Positions 32,384 through 41,793 are shown, counted from the stretch's first letter. The stretch: 44,430 bases of DNA from Candidatus Heimdallarchaeota archaeon (GCA_016839875.1 JAEOTK010000064.1:1-44430); one strand, 5' to 3'. Notes: generated by a model not told the origin, from the letters alone. Made by a program: numbers and translations.

Positions 32384-34184
32384 CTGAAATGAAAGCTCCT
32401 CTATTGTAAGCGTCTAAGAGAGTTTCTCCTAACTGGCTATTCTTTGCTACGCTTATTTCACCTGACTTCCCAACAGTTAGCTGAACAATATTTTCTCCAT
32501 TTATTGCAACACTAACATCTTTTCCAATGCAAATATCTGGGAAAACAAGATTTACTTTGTTCTTAACTGGATATAATTCAATCATAAACTCAGCATCTTC
32601 TTTTTCATCAAAAGTACGTACATCAATTGATACGCCAAGTTTTCGCTCTATTTCTTCTATTTTTCTTCCTTCTTTTCCTATTACTCTTGGTTTATCTTTC
32701 TTTGATACAAAAAGAATCATATTACCTGGTGAATCAAGGGAATAGTCATAATCAAAGACTGAATATCTTTTTAGAGTCTTTTGAATTTGAGATGGAGTTA
32801 CATGAACATTCTTACTCTGTTGAGTTTTTCCTCTACTTTGTTTGGACACTGGATTTACAACTATCTGTTCCCCAAATGTATAAATTTCATATTCTAGTTT
32901 GCTTGTTTGAAAATCCTTAACTTCAATCAAAGGACGGCTTAAATCTCTCTCTGTCATTCCTGTAGGTAATTTTACTTTAATTTCCAGAGTATAAACTTTC
33001 GAAATATTTCCATAAGAGATGAAGATAATTGTGTCAACAATTGAAGGAATTACTCCTAAATCAACCCTTTTGATGAATCTTTGAATGCCATCTATTGCTT
33101 GTGTAGCATGCACTACTCCAATTAAACCAATACCTGCCAATCTCAAATCAGAATAGGTTTCGAAATCTCTGGTTTTCCTCAATTCATCATAAATAACATA
33201 ATCAGGTCTCATTAAAAGAACCAAATCTGCTGAAGCAGATATATCTCCTTCAAATCCAGACATCTGTGTGATTCTATTATCTACTTGCAAATCCCTAGGA
33301 TTCTCAAAAGTTTTAACTATCTTATCATTATCTGCATAGAATTCAGCTATAGCTGTAGCAAAGGTGCTTTTACCTGCCCCAGGAGGACCAGCTAGGATTA
33401 TACCCTCTGCTTTATTCTTTATCCTCTCTAGAAGCATTTTATCTAGATCATAATCTTCCAAGGTTAGCTTCACAATGGGTTTTACAGCTGTTATCTCCAT
33501 AGCATCGCTAAAGGGAGGTCGAATGATAATTATTCTTGAATTCTTTAATTGAACAACTGTAGTTCCATGCTGATCTGACTCTATAAAACTATCTTTTTCT
33601 CTTGATGCTCGTTCAACGATATCCTTTGCTAAGTCTTCCAAAAAATCACGTGTAAGAACATCTTCCTCTTTTAGAGCTATAAGCTCGAAATTCCCAGGTG
33701 CTCCCTTCTTTGCTAGGGGATAATTTTCTTCTCGCAAATGAATTGACATTGTTTTGTCATCAAAATAATCATCAATATGTTTACCCAGGCTTCTTATGGT
33801 CTCACGCATGAAAACTACTGCTAATCCTTCAGCTTTTCCAATTTCTGCCATGACTCGGTCAGAGGTTACAAGAATAGCTTGATATTCTGCAGCTAACTCT
33901 CTTATCTGAGCATCTAATTCACCAAATGGTGCTCCACGAATTTGCTGTGCAGTCGGTCTATAGCCATCGATTACAATATCGATTCCATTCTTCGCACAGA
34001 AATCTCTCATTAGTTGTAATTCCTCTAAAGCTGCCATACCAGTTGTTTTAGCTTGATTTGCCATATTTTCGATTTCTGCCACAACAACACGAGACAGAAT
34101 TATTGACTCGATATCTTTCTGATCTGCAAGGTATTTTAAAAATTGACCATTAATAATAGTTGAAGTATCTGGAACGTATTTAAT
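32373..34184 (-). CDS. PIN-domain / PilT-type ATPase / KH protein (PINA-like), apparent AUU start
   Basis: Archaeal PIN-ATPase of 603 residues. The N-terminal PIN domain begins MKYVPDTSTIINGQFLKYLA with acidic residues D6, E37 and D109 (LVTSD). The central secretion-ATPase-like domain has Walker A GPPGAGKST at 266-274, and a C-terminal KH segment has RVIGKEGRKIEEIERKLGV. Homologues form hexameric helicases/ATPases implicated in DNA or RNA processing. The catalytic Asp6 segment lies upstream of the first ATG/GTG/TTG (GTG 34082). In frame, the only possible start after the preceding stop is ATT 34184-34182, placed 4 bases after GGTGAT, the local Shine-Dalgarno form, and overlapping the endA stop as ATTAA. 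Starting at 34082 would lose 34 residues and Asp6. Confidence 0.88.
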   Translation of the reverse strand: MKYVPDTSTIINGQFLKYLADQKDIESIILSRVVVAEIENMANQAKTTGMAALEELQLMRDFCAKNGIDIVIDGYRPTAQQIRGAPFGELDAQIRELAAEYQAILVTSDRVMAEIGKAEGLAVVFMRETIRSLGKHIDDYFDDKTMSIHLREENYPLAKKGAPGNFELIALKEEDVLTRDFLEDLAKDIVERASREKDSFIESDQHGTTVVQLKNSRIIIIRPPFSDAMEITAVKPIVKLTLEDYDLDKMLLERIKNKAEGIILAGPPGAGKSTFATAIAEFYADNDKIVKTFENPRDLQVDNRITQMSGFEGDISASADLVLLMRPDYVIYDELRKTRDFETYSDLRLAGIGLIGVVHATQAIDGIQRFIKRVDLGVIPSIVDTIIFISYGNISKVYTLEIKVKLPTGMTERDLSRPLIEVKDFQTSKLEYEIYTFGEQIVVNPVSKQSRGKTQQSKNVHVTPSQIQKTLKRYSVFDYDYSLDSPGNMILFVSKKDKPRVIGKEGRKIEEIERKLGVSIDVRTFDEKEDAEFMIELYPVKNKVNLVFPDICIGKDVSVAINGENIVQLTVGKSGEISVAKNSQLGETLLDAYNRGAFISAIF

Positions 34185-34734
34185 TTAAATCACCTAATTT
34201 ATCATTTAATTTTTCGAATTCTAATTCACTTACACTATAATAAGAGACATCTCCTAAACTGTCTATTACTGCAAAAATTAGAATTTTACTGATTTCTTTT
34301 GCTTCTGATACAATTTGATCAATATCGTCTATATTGAATAATACTCCCTCAACCATTGGAACTACAATAGCTAGATGTTTTGCTTTTTTAGGTGTTGTTC
34401 CTCTCTCATACAGTTCAAAGTATTTTCCGTCTATAGAGTGTTTCTTAACAACATATCCTCTACTTCTCAAATCCTTGTAAAGTAGGTAGTTGATAAGAAA
34501 ATCTTGAATAGAATTGGAAAAGTGAGCTACAACATCAGAAAGCAATTGTGTATCATTATTTTTATTGATTACTTCTATTTTTTTCCTCTCTAGAAGCAAT
34601 ACTGTTTCATATGGATCTATTCTTAGATGACCTGCTTTGGTATAGTTACCGAACCAGCCTTGACTGTATACAGTATTACCTTCTTTATCCTCAATAATCG
34701 AGTAATCAGCATATAATTTAGCTAAAGGAACCAT
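34180..34734 (-). CDS. endA: tRNA-splicing endonuclease EndA
   Basis: Cuts bulge-helix-bulge motifs to remove tRNA and rRNA introns; 184 residues, the length of the homotetrameric archaeal type. N-terminal domain GWFGNYTKAG..RIDPYETVLLLERKKI, C-terminal catalytic domain DLRSRGYVVKKHSIDGKYFELYERG. The triad by position is Tyr109, His120 and Lys150, spaced 11 and 30, close to the 10 and 31 recalled for the Methanocaldococcus enzyme. A natural substrate, the tRNA-Leu(UAA) intron, lies in this window. Its stop overlaps the start of the PIN-ATPase gene, so the two are translationally coupled. Confidence 0.88.
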   Translation of the reverse strand: MVPLAKLYADYSIIEDKEGNTVYSQGWFGNYTKAGHLRIDPYETVLLLERKKIEVINKNNDTQLLSDVVAHFSNSIQDFLINYLLYKDLRSRGYVVKKHSIDGKYFELYERGTTPKKAKHLAIVVPMVEGVLFNIDDIDQIVSEAKEISKILIFAVIDSLGDVSYYSVSELEFEKLNDKLGDLN

Positions 34735-34800
34735 TTCTTTCCGTAATATTGAAAATGTGGATAATATTAAAAATTGGTGTTGAAAGATTCTTTTGTAATT

Positions 34801-35637
34801 ATGAAATTAAAGGATCAATTGCAGAATCGGTTAAAGGATAAGATTGATTGTTCTCTATTAGATAGATTGCCTTCAGGATACTCCAGAACTGGAGATATAG
34901 CTATATTTCATCACATAGATGAGGAACTGCAAGACTATAAAGAATTAATAGGTGACACTATAATTCAACTAGATCCTCAAGTTAACGTTGTTATTGAACA
35001 GAAAACAACAGAAACCATTCATCGAAAACCACAGATAATTCACTTAGCAGGTGAAAAGAGATACGTTACTCATCATAAAGAGTTTAACACTGTTTTTCAT
35101 TTAGATGTATCAGAAACAACATTTTCTCCTGGAAATAAAGGAGAAAGAAATCATCTAATAAGAATAGTCAAAGACAACGAAAAAATATGTGATATGTTTG
35201 CCTGTATTGGAAACCTATCTCTCCCTATAGTAGTCAACAATCCTACAGTTACAGCACATGGCATAGAGATCAATGAAACTGCATTTAAATTTCTGAAAAA
35301 GAATATCAAAGCTAATAATGTTGAGGAGAGATACATCCCAATTCATGGAGATAACAGAAGAATAACACCAAGTAATTTTGCCTCCAGAGTGTTAATGGGT
35401 TATTTCGAGTGTGATAGTCACCAAATAAGAAAGGCAATAGAAGCATTGAAAGATGAAGGGTGGATTCATTTACACTCTATTGTTGTAAGAAATGAGGAAT
35501 TCAACGTAAAAGAAATTCTTGATAGTATTCAAAGAGAGATAAAATTTGATTATCGTATCCATGAGGTTAGAAAAATTAAGAAGTTTTCTCCCAGAATGAA
35601 TCACTTATGTTTTGATATTTGGATTTCAAAATCATAG
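34801..35637 (+). CDS. taw2: Taw2/Tyw2-like wybutosine-pathway transferase
   Basis: Trm5/Tyw2-family SAM enzyme, 278 residues, predicted to move the aminocarboxypropyl group of SAM onto 4-demethylwyosine at position 37 of tRNA-Phe. VFHLDVSETTFSPGNKGERN and DMFACIGNLSLPIVV give the family's SAM fold. The post-motif reads SRVLMGYFECDS rather than the NLP of the methylase Trm5, which favours Taw2. Trm5 activity is the alternative. ATG 34801 is chosen because a TATA-like ATAATATTAAAA lies about 30-40 bases upstream, within reach of a very short leader, and the TTG at 34774 is too near that element. Confidence 0.78.
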   Translation: MKLKDQLQNRLKDKIDCSLLDRLPSGYSRTGDIAIFHHIDEELQDYKELIGDTIIQLDPQVNVVIEQKTTETIHRKPQIIHLAGEKRYVTHHKEFNTVFHLDVSETTFSPGNKGERNHLIRIVKDNEKICDMFACIGNLSLPIVVNNPTVTAHGIEINETAFKFLKKNIKANNVEERYIPIHGDNRRITPSNFASRVLMGYFECDSHQIRKAIEALKDEGWIHLHSIVVRNEEFNVKEILDSIQREIKFDYRIHEVRKIKKFSPRMNHLCFDIWISKS

Positions 35638-35686
35638 AAATATGCTTTTTCGAAAAGGTTAAAGTGTTTAGTCTTAAAGTAATTTA

Positions 35687-36169
35687 ATGAGTCAAGAATC
35701 TCCCAATCATTTTGAACTTCGACGTCTAAAAGCTATAGCAGACTTTCAATTTGGTAAGGGTGCAGGAGAGGCACTTCTCTCAAAAGATATTACAGTTGAA
35801 AGATCAAGAGGTACAAAGCGAATCAGATTCGTTTACCAGAACAGAATAAGGATTTGTTCTTTTCGTCCCAAGGATGGTTGTTTAGTTCCTTCTTTACTAG
35901 GAGGAGAAATACTTCACAAGAATGGATTTGGGTTTAATGTTGTAATATCTTCTGAAGCTGAACCCTTTGTTAAAAAGGGAAAAACAGTTTTCTCAAAACA
36001 CGTTGTGGAAGCAGACAGAAAAATTTCATCTAAAGAGGAAGTTATTATTACAAATTCAGATAAAGAATATATAGGGATTGGGACAGCAAAGATTTCTGGA
36101 CCTCTTATGTTAGAAATGAACAGAGGTGTAGCTGTGGATACAAGAAAAGGCGTAGAAGAGAAGAAATAA
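35687..36169 (+). CDS. PUA-domain RNA-binding protein related to archaeosine TGT C-terminal domains
   Basis: A 160-residue protein. Residues about 80-157 form a PUA domain (GFNVVISSEAEPFVKKGKTVFSKHVVEAD..EEVIITNSD..IGIGTAKISGPLMLEMNRGVAVDTRKG) very like the C-terminal PUA of archaeal tRNA-guanine transglycosylase. The N-terminal part (LRRLKAIADFQFGKGAGEALL..ERSRGTKRIRFVY) resembles the C2 domain before it. It could be the detached tRNA-binding half of a split ArcTGT/ArcS system or a COG1370-type RNA-binding protein. Which one cannot be settled here. It ends one base before the convergent NAC gene. Confidence 0.78.
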   Translation: MSQESPNHFELRRLKAIADFQFGKGAGEALLSKDITVERSRGTKRIRFVYQNRIRICSFRPKDGCLVPSLLGGEILHKNGFGFNVVISSEAEPFVKKGKTVFSKHVVEADRKISSKEEVIITNSDKEYIGIGTAKISGPLMLEMNRGVAVDTRKGVEEKK

Positions 36170-36170
36170 G

Positions 36171-36548
36171 CTACTTCTTGCTTTTTAATCGCACTATTGC
36201 GCCAGCTAAATCGCCATTTTCTTCTTCGAGAGCTTTTCTTGCTTCTTCTTCAGATGCACCGGTTTGTGCAATTATTAATTCAACATCTGCATCTGTAAAT
36301 TGGACACCTGCTCTTGCAACAGTATCGCTCCCTAGTGGTCGATCTGTTCCAGCACCCATTACTTGGTAAGTGTCTGATTCCAGCATACCAGGAATAAATG
36401 CTTTCACAACAGAAGGACTGGAAATTACTGTTTCTTTATCAGCGAAACGAATTATTACTTCTTCCACCCCTTCTAATTCTACTTGTCTCATCCTTGCTTG
36501 AAGCCTTTTGGCTTCTCGTGGAGATAATGGTCTTTTTCCACCCATCAT
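36171..36548 (-). CDS. nac: Nascent polypeptide-associated complex protein (alpha-type NAC)
   Basis: Ribosome-associated chaperone at the exit tunnel; 125 residues. NAC domain (MRQVELEGVEEVIIRFADKETVISSPSVV) followed by a C-terminal UBA domain (TDADVELIIAQTGASEEEARKALEEENGDLAGAIVRLK), the archaeal arrangement, which homodimerises. The start ATG 36548 has GTGAT 6-10 bases upstream; the GTG of that site (36557) is in frame but is better read as the ribosome-binding site. Confidence 0.95.
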   Translation of the reverse strand: MMGGKRPLSPREAKRLQARMRQVELEGVEEVIIRFADKETVISSPSVVKAFIPGMLESDTYQVMGAGTDRPLGSDTVARAGVQFTDADVELIIAQTGASEEEARKALEEENGDLAGAIVRLKSKK

Positions 36549-36568
36549 TTTTATCACATCTTTTTATT

Positions 36569-36835
36569 TTACTCTTGAGTTATAATTTCTTCTTTCTGTG
36601 TTTCTTCCAATATATCGTCCTTAGGAGCTCTTGTTTTCAAGAAATTCCAACCAATCCATGCAGTCAATAACATAAAGGCAAATATTACAATAAAAACAAC
36701 TATTGCTAAGGCTAGATATGACCTAAGACGAACCTCCCCTTCTAAAATCGGAAACAAAATTGTCCAGATAAACATAAACACTATAAGTCCAAAAGACCCA
36801 AAAATCATTACTAGACCAGTTATTTTATCATTCAT
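36569..36835 (-). CDS. Small two-helix membrane protein
   Basis: An 88-residue protein with TM helices at about 7-31 and 40-66 (LALAIVVFIVIFAFMLLTAW), joined by a short charged loop, and a charged, acidic C-terminal tail (KTRAPKDDILEETQKEEIITQE). No recognised family. It lies between the A-ATPase F gene and nac on the same strand, 54 and 20 bases away respectively. A link to the ATPase or to NAC is possible from position only. Confidence 0.65.
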   Translation of the reverse strand: MNDKITGLVMIFGSFGLIVFMFIWTILFPILEGEVRLRSYLALAIVVFIVIFAFMLLTAWIGWNFLKTRAPKDDILEETQKEEIITQE

Positions 36836-36889
36836 ACTAAAGACCTATCGTAGGAAAAAATAAATTATCTCTATATAGATTTTTCTCCA

Positions 36890-37219
36890 TTACATTTCAA
36901 TATCTATGCCTAGAGCCATTTTTATTAGCGCTCGAACTTTGTCTTCTGCACTTTCATATTTAGCTTTCTTACCTGGCACCTCTATAATTACAGGATATGG
37001 CTCGAGTCTCATTCTTCGGATCAAATCGCTATTTGCTTTTGCTACTTCTTCAGTTATAATCAAAACTGCAAGCTCTTGATCTTCAGCAAGAGTACGTAGT
37101 AAAGGAGCAGCTTTGTTGGGTTCTTCGGTGTAAACTTCAGCAATTCCTGCTAATTTGAATCCTAAAGAAGTTTCTTCATCTCCTATGCTTGCAATTTTTC
37201 CTCGATATTGAGTACTCAT
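36890..37219 (-). CDS. atpF: A-type ATP synthase subunit F
   Basis: Small central-stalk subunit of 109 residues with the CheY-like fold of NtpG/AtpF: KIASIGDEETSLGFKLAGIAEVY at the N-terminus, ELAVLIITEEVAKA in the middle and PYPVIIEVPGKKAKYE near the C-terminus, all typical. The ATG is preceded by TAGTGATTTT, the GTGATT site repeated in this genome. It follows subunit H by 17 bases and is transcribed away from atpA/atpB. Confidence 0.93.
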   Translation of the reverse strand: MSTQYRGKIASIGDEETSLGFKLAGIAEVYTEEPNKAAPLLRTLAEDQELAVLIITEEVAKANSDLIRRMRLEPYPVIIEVPGKKAKYESAEDKVRALIKMALGIDIEM

Positions 37220-37236
37220 AAAATCACTATTAATTG

Positions 37237-37563
37237 TTAGAAAACATTAGAGAGAATTAAATCGATTGCTTGTTTATCTGCTTTCTTAGCTCTCTCTTTG
37301 AGCTTGTTTTGTTCTTCTTCAAAGATATTAAGCATTTTGACATATTCTTTTTCTACTCTATCTTTAACACCAGATAGAATCTTATTTGCTTCTTCCTTTG
37401 CTTGAATTTCACTTTCTCTTACGCTTAATACCGCTTGTTTTTCAGCTTCCATTAAAGCTGTTTCTTTTTCAGTTTCTGCATTCTTTATCTTCTGTTCGCA
37501 TTCACGCTCAGTTTCCCTTATGGTTTTTAGAAATTCAACGCTCATAATATTAGCCACATTCAT
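37237..37563 (-). CDS. atpH: A-type ATP synthase subunit H (peripheral stalk coiled coil)
   Basis: A 108-residue, nearly all-helical charged protein (KTIRETERECEQKIKNAETEKETALMEAEKQ) matching AhaH/NtpF, the peripheral stalk partner of subunit E. Called mainly on coiled-coil character plus position directly before subunit F. ATG 37563 lies about 30-45 bases downstream of a minus-strand TATA-like TTTTAAAAACTT; ATG 37545 is an alternative. Subunits E, C, I and K are not in this window. Confidence 0.75.
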   Translation of the reverse strand: MNVANIMSVEFLKTIRETERECEQKIKNAETEKETALMEAEKQAVLSVRESEIQAKEEANKILSGVKDRVEKEYVKMLNIFEEEQNKLKERAKKADKQAIDLILSNVF

Positions 37564-37811
37564 TTTGTTTATGATTACTCTATTCCCGGAACGAAGTTTT
37601 TAAAACATTTTGCTACGACGGAGAAAAAATTAAATTTGTCAATATATATCGAGAAGAATATTGAATCAGTTTTTTCATTCAGAAATTAAAATTCCAAAAA
37701 ACATAAAAAAAATAGATTTAGAAGGGTTGAGATTTGAAATGACAAAGAGAGATTTAACAAAACTTAAAAAATAAAAGCTAAAAGTTGAGTAACAAACAGA
37801 GAGTTAAGAAG

Positions 37812-39605
37812 ATGACAACCGCTGAAACTGAACAGATAGGTGTGATTGAAAGAATAGCAGGTCCAGTAGTTCAAGCTTCCAATATGCTAGGAGCTAAACT
37901 ATATGATGTAGCTCGAGTAGGAGAGGAGAAACTAGTAGGGGAAATAATTCGGCTTATTGATGATGTAGCTACTATACAGGTATATGAGAGTACAGAGGGA
38001 TTGACTCCTGGAGAGCCTGTGTTTCTTACACATGCACCTTTATCAGTAGAACTAGGACCTGGTCTAATCCGTCAAATCTATGATGGTATCCAGCGACCTT
38101 TACCAGTTATTAGAGAACAAACAGGAGATTTTATTTCAAGAGGTATTGAAATTCCTGGCTTAGATCATGATAAATTGTGGGATTTCTCTCCAATAGTCAA
38201 AGAAGGAGAGAACGTAGTAGGCGGAGATATTTTGGGAGAAATACCTGAAACCCCTACTGTTGATTTTAAACTAATGGTACCTCCAAACATTCAAGGTAAA
38301 ATAGAATTCATAGCAAAGCGAGGTGACTACAAAATAGACGACTTAGCAGCTACTATATTAACACCAGAAGGTGAGAAGGTGGATTTGAAATTCTATCATG
38401 AGTGGCCAGTTAGACAGCCAAGACCATATCATTCAAGATTACCAAGCAATGTGCCTTTAATCACAGGTCAAAGAATTTTTGATACTTTTGCACCAATAGC
38501 AAAGGGTGGTACTGGAGCAATACCTGGTGGATTTGGAACTGGAAAAACAGTTAGCCAACATCAGCTAGCAAAATGGTCAGACGCTAAAATCGTAGTTTAT
38601 GTTGGTTGTGGAGAGAGGGGAAATGAGATGACAGATGTGCTTCGAGAATTTCCAAGACTTGTAGACCCCTATACTGGTGGTCCTTTAATGGACAGAACGG
38701 TTCTCATTGCCAATACATCCAATATGCCAGTTGCTGCTCGAGAAGCCAGTGTATATACAGGTATAACCTTAGCTGAATTCTTCAGAGATATGGGTTATGA
38801 TGTTGCTATGATGGCAGATAGTACAAGCCGTTGGGCGGAGGCCATGAGAGAGATTTCGGGACGTCTCGAAGAAATGCCTGGAGAAGAATCATTTCCAGCA
38901 TACTTAGCTTCTAGAATTGCACAATACTATGAACGTGCTGGAAGAATTCTAACAATTGGTTCCACACCAAGAGAAGCAAGTATCTCTGTTGTTGGAGCGG
39001 TGAGTCCTCCTGGTGGAGATTTTAGTGAACCGGTAACTCAAAACACCTTACGTATTGTTAAAGTGTTCTGGGCTCTATCAAAAGACTTAGCAAGTAGAAG
39101 ACATTTTCCTGCAATTGATTACTTACTAAGTTACACACTCTATTGGTCAGATTTAGAAAAATATTATGCAGAGAATGTTGATCAAGAGTTTCCTCAGTTA
39201 AGATCTGAAGCTTTAGCATTACTGCAGAAGGATAAGGAATTGCAAGACATTGTTGCTCTAGTTGGTCCTGATGCACTACCACCTAGTGAAAAAATTGTTC
39301 TAGAAACCGCAAGAATGCTCAAAGAAGACTTTCTACAACAAAATGCCTATCATGAAACAGATAGTTTCTGTAGTCTTCAAAAACAATATCTTATGCTCAA
39401 AACAATCTTACGATATTATGTTAAAGCATCCGATCTTTATAGACGAGGTTCAAGTGTTGCGGAAATTTTCGATCATGATATAGTAACTCGAATTGCAAGA
39501 ATGAAATATATCGAAAGAAGCGAAATTGAGACTAGTTTGAATGAGCTTATGAAGGAAATTGATGGTTTGTCTCAAAGTGATTTTGGGGTTGAGGAGGAAG
39601 CTTAG
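37812..39605 (+). CDS. atpA: A-type ATP synthase catalytic subunit A
   Basis: Catalytic ATP-binding subunit, 597 residues. Contains the beta-barrel ([17 protein letters not shown]), the subunit-A-specific insertion (about residues 110-200), Walker A GGFGTGKT at about 239-246, [11 protein letters not shown] and [26 protein letters not shown] (split across the standard positions). No intein. ATG 37812 is preferred over the in-frame TTG 37785: the shorter form begins like other archaeal A subunits and the TATA-like ACTTAAAAAAT (about 37760-37770) fits it. The stop is 11 bases before atpB, with AGGAGGAATT between them. Confidence 0.95.
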   Translation: MTTAETEQIGVIERIAGPVVQASNMLGAKLYDVARVGEEKLVGEIIRLIDDVATIQVYESTEGLTPGEPVFLTHAPLSVELGPGLIRQIYDGIQRPLPVIREQTGDFISRGIEIPGLDHDKLWDFSPIVKEGENVVGGDILGEIPETPTVDFKLMVPPNIQGKIEFIAKRGDYKIDDLAATILTPEGEKVDLKFYHEWPVRQPRPYHSRLPSNVPLITGQRIFDTFAPIAKGGTGAIPGGFGTGKTVSQHQLAKWSDAKIVVYVGCGERGNEMTDVLREFPRLVDPYTGGPLMDRTVLIANTSNMPVAAREASVYTGITLAEFFRDMGYDVAMMADSTSRWAEAMREISGRLEEMPGEESFPAYLASRIAQYYERAGRILTIGSTPREASISVVGAVSPPGGDFSEPVTQNTLRIVKVFWALSKDLASRRHFPAIDYLLSYTLYWSDLEKYYAENVDQEFPQLRSEALALLQKDKELQDIVALVGPDALPPSEKIVLETARMLKEDFLQQNAYHETDSFCSLQKQYLMLKTILRYYVKASDLYRRGSSVAEIFDHDIVTRIARMKYIERSEIETSLNELMKEIDGLSQSDFGVEEEA

Positions 39606-39616
39606 GAGGAATTAAA

Positions 39617-41059
39617 ATGACGATAAAAGAGATATATGAAGCAAGAGAATTTAAAACAGTTACAGAAGTATCAGGTCCGTTGGTATTTGTAGATCTGCAA
39701 GGAATGGGAGGAGTCTCTTATGGAGAGATTGTCGAAATTCTAACAACAGAAGGAGAAAAAAGAAGAGGACAAGTTCTAGATGTATCAAAGAGCTTAGCAG
39801 TTATACAATGTTTTGAAGGAACATCTGGTCTAGAAACAAAAAACACCATGTGTCGTTTCCTAGGTGAAACCATGAAAATTGGTGTAAGCCGTGAAATGCT
39901 TGGTCGTGTTTTTAATGGTAGAGGAGAACCCATCGATGGTGGCGGAGATATAGTACCTGAAAAAACATTAGACATTCTTGGATCTCCGATAAATCCATCA
40001 GCTCGACAATATCCTAAGGAATTTATTGAGACTGGTATAAGCACTATTGATACCTTACTAACACTTGTGCGTGGTCAGAAATTACCTCTCTTCAGCGGAA
40101 GTGGACTTCCACATAATATGTTAGCAGCACAAATTGCAAGACAAGCGAAAGTTTTAGGAGCAGAAGAAGAATTTGCAGTTATCTTTTCAGCAATGGGAAT
40201 TACAGCAGATGAAGCACGATTCTTTAGAGAGGATTTTGAAGAAACAGGAGCATTAGACAAAGTTGTTCTATTCTTAAATCTCGCAGATGACCCTGCAATA
40301 GAACGTCTTCTAACACCAAGACTAGCCTTAACTGTAGCAGAACATCTAGCTTATGAAAATGACTACCATGTACTAGTTATTCTTACAGATATTACATCAT
40401 ACGCAGAGTCTTTACGAGAAGTAGCAGCAGCAAGAAGTGAAGTTCCAAGCAGACGTGGATATCCAGGTTACATGTATTCGGATTTCTCAACCATATACGA
40501 AAGAGCTGGCAGAATTCATGGTAAAAAAGGCTCTATTACTCAGATTCCAATCCTTACTCTTCCAAATTATGACATTACTCATCCAGTACCTGATTTAACA
40601 GGATATATTACTGAAGGTCAAGTTTATGTTGACATAGCATTAAATCGAAAAGGTCTTTACCCACCTGTAAATCCTTTGCCTTCTCTATCAAGACTAATGA
40701 AAGACACTATTGGTCAAGGCTCAACTCGAAGTGATCATAAATTTGTTTCAGACCAACTGTATGCACTATATGCTACTGGTAGAGATCTTAGAGATTTAGT
40801 AGCTGTAGTAGGAGATGAATCATTATCTGATACTGATAAGAAAGTACTAGAATTTGCAGATCTTTTTGAACAAAAATTTGTTAATCAAGATTATCACGAA
40901 GACAGATCAATATTCGAATCACTGGACATTGGTTGGGATCTACTATCAACATTTGATGACCCTTACAGAGTCCTCAAACGTATTCCCTCTGAAATCATTG
41001 ATAAATTTCATCCTGAAAAACGAGATAAAGATACAAACTTCAACACCGTTGATATTTGA
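39617..41059 (+). CDS. atpB: A-type ATP synthase regulatory subunit B
   Basis: Non-catalytic nucleotide-binding subunit, 480 residues. It begins [19 protein letters not shown] and has the degenerate P-loop [19 protein letters not shown] typical of subunit B, then [36 protein letters not shown] strong Shine-Dalgarno AGGAGGAATT overlaps the end of atpA. The C-terminal helices run to 41059. The downstream 130 bases contain a T-rich stretch and the tRNA-Pro promoter. Confidence 0.97.
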   Translation: MTIKEIYEAREFKTVTEVSGPLVFVDLQGMGGVSYGEIVEILTTEGEKRRGQVLDVSKSLAVIQCFEGTSGLETKNTMCRFLGETMKIGVSREMLGRVFNGRGEPIDGGGDIVPEKTLDILGSPINPSARQYPKEFIETGISTIDTLLTLVRGQKLPLFSGSGLPHNMLAAQIARQAKVLGAEEEFAVIFSAMGITADEARFFREDFEETGALDKVVLFLNLADDPAIERLLTPRLALTVAEHLAYENDYHVLVILTDITSYAESLREVAAARSEVPSRRGYPGYMYSDFSTIYERAGRIHGKKGSITQIPILTLPNYDITHPVPDLTGYITEGQVYVDIALNRKGLYPPVNPLPSLSRLMKDTIGQGSTRSDHKFVSDQLYALYATGRDLRDLVAVVGDESLSDTDKKVLEFADLFEQKFVNQDYHEDRSIFESLDIGWDLLSTFDDPYRVLKRIPSEIIDKFHPEKRDKDTNFNTVDI

Positions 41060-41166
41060 TATCTTCCTTTTTCTATTCTAATGCTACACAGTTTATTTCG
41101 TTTATTTTTAGCCATTTCTTCACTTTCAAAAAATTGTTAATTTTATCTTTCATAATTCTTTTAACT

Positions 41167-41177
41167 AAAATATATAT
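41167..41177 (+). promoter_or_regulatory. TATA box of tRNA-Pro
   Basis: AAAATATATAT centred about 22 bases upstream of the mature tRNA 5' end, the expected archaeal spacing for a transcript starting near the tRNA. Confidence 0.65.
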
Positions 41178-41193
41178 CGTCTCAAAAAGCAAA

Positions 41194-41270
41194 GGCAGGA
41201 TGGTCTAGTTTGGAAGGATTTTTGCTTCGGGAGTAAAGGATCCAGGGTTCAAATCCCTGTCCTGCCACCA
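41194..41270 (+). tRNA. tRNA-Pro(CGG)
   Basis: Acceptor GGCAGGA (41194-41200) pairs with TCCTGCC. The D arm is GTCT-AGTTTGGAA-GGAT, anticodon stem TTTGC/GTAAA encloses TTCGGGA (anticodon CGG), and the T arm is CAGGG-TTCAAAT-CCCTG. Discriminator A and encoded CCA (41268-41270). No intron. Confidence 0.93.
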
Positions 41271-41280
41271 TTACAGTTCC

Positions 41281-41793
41281 TTAATCAACATCTGTGGTTT
41301 TCTTGTATATTCCTCGAGTGTATGTTACCATATTAGGATACTTGCTATCTTTCCATTCTTCATCCATATGCAAAGCCACTACTTCTCCTAGAAATAGATC
41401 ATGAGTACCTAATTCGACGATGTCAGTAAGTTTACACTCTAAACTAACGGGACATTCTTGAATGTGTGGTGTTTTAATGTGTTCACTAGTTCCTTTAGTG
41501 AAATTGCATTCCTTCCACTTATCAAACTCTCTTCCAGATTTTGTTCCACAAAATTCTACGGCTTCAAGTTGATCAGCTGTTGGAATATTTAATACGAATT
41601 CTTTTGATTTTTCAATCAACTCATATGAGTATCTCTCTTTTCTAATAGCTATACCAACTATTGGTGGATTAGAGCAACATGTTCCACCCCAACCTAAGGT
41701 AATTATTGATTCTTTTCCTTTGTGTGAAGCTGAAACAAGCATTACTGGATTGGGATATAAAGCAGAATTAGGATTTTCTTGAATCTTTTTCAT
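41281..41793 (-). CDS. Flavin reductase-like FMN-binding protein
   Basis: A 170-residue protein of the flavin reductase/DIM6-NTAB split-barrel family: ALYPNPVMLVSASHKGKESIITLGWGGTCCSNPPIVGIAIRKERYSYELIEKSKEFVLNIPTADQ is the typical FMN-binding segment, followed by VSLECKLTDIVELGTHDLFLGEVVALH. Likely an FMN-dependent reductase or flavoredoxin. Electron donor and substrate are unknown. The VOC protein gene lies 47 bases upstream on the same strand, so they may be co-transcribed. Confidence 0.85.
   Translation of the reverse strand: MKKIQENPNSALYPNPVMLVSASHKGKESIITLGWGGTCCSNPPIVGIAIRKERYSYELIEKSKEFVLNIPTADQLEAVEFCGTKSGREFDKWKECNFTKGTSEHIKTPHIQECPVSLECKLTDIVELGTHDLFLGEVVALHMDEEWKDSKYPNMVTYTRGIYKKTTDVD

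Noticed and set aside
34801..35637. Trm5 tRNA m1G37 methyltransferase
   Set aside because: The expected NLP-type motif after the SAM domain is replaced by MGYFE, which suits Taw2/Tyw2 better; Trm5 is kept as an alternative in the entry.
37564..37811. A small gene or ncRNA in the longest gene-free stretch (divergent atpH/atpA region)
   Set aside because: Only AT-rich sequence with TATA-like elements on both strands is visible; no start-to-stop frame or stable hairpin stands out.
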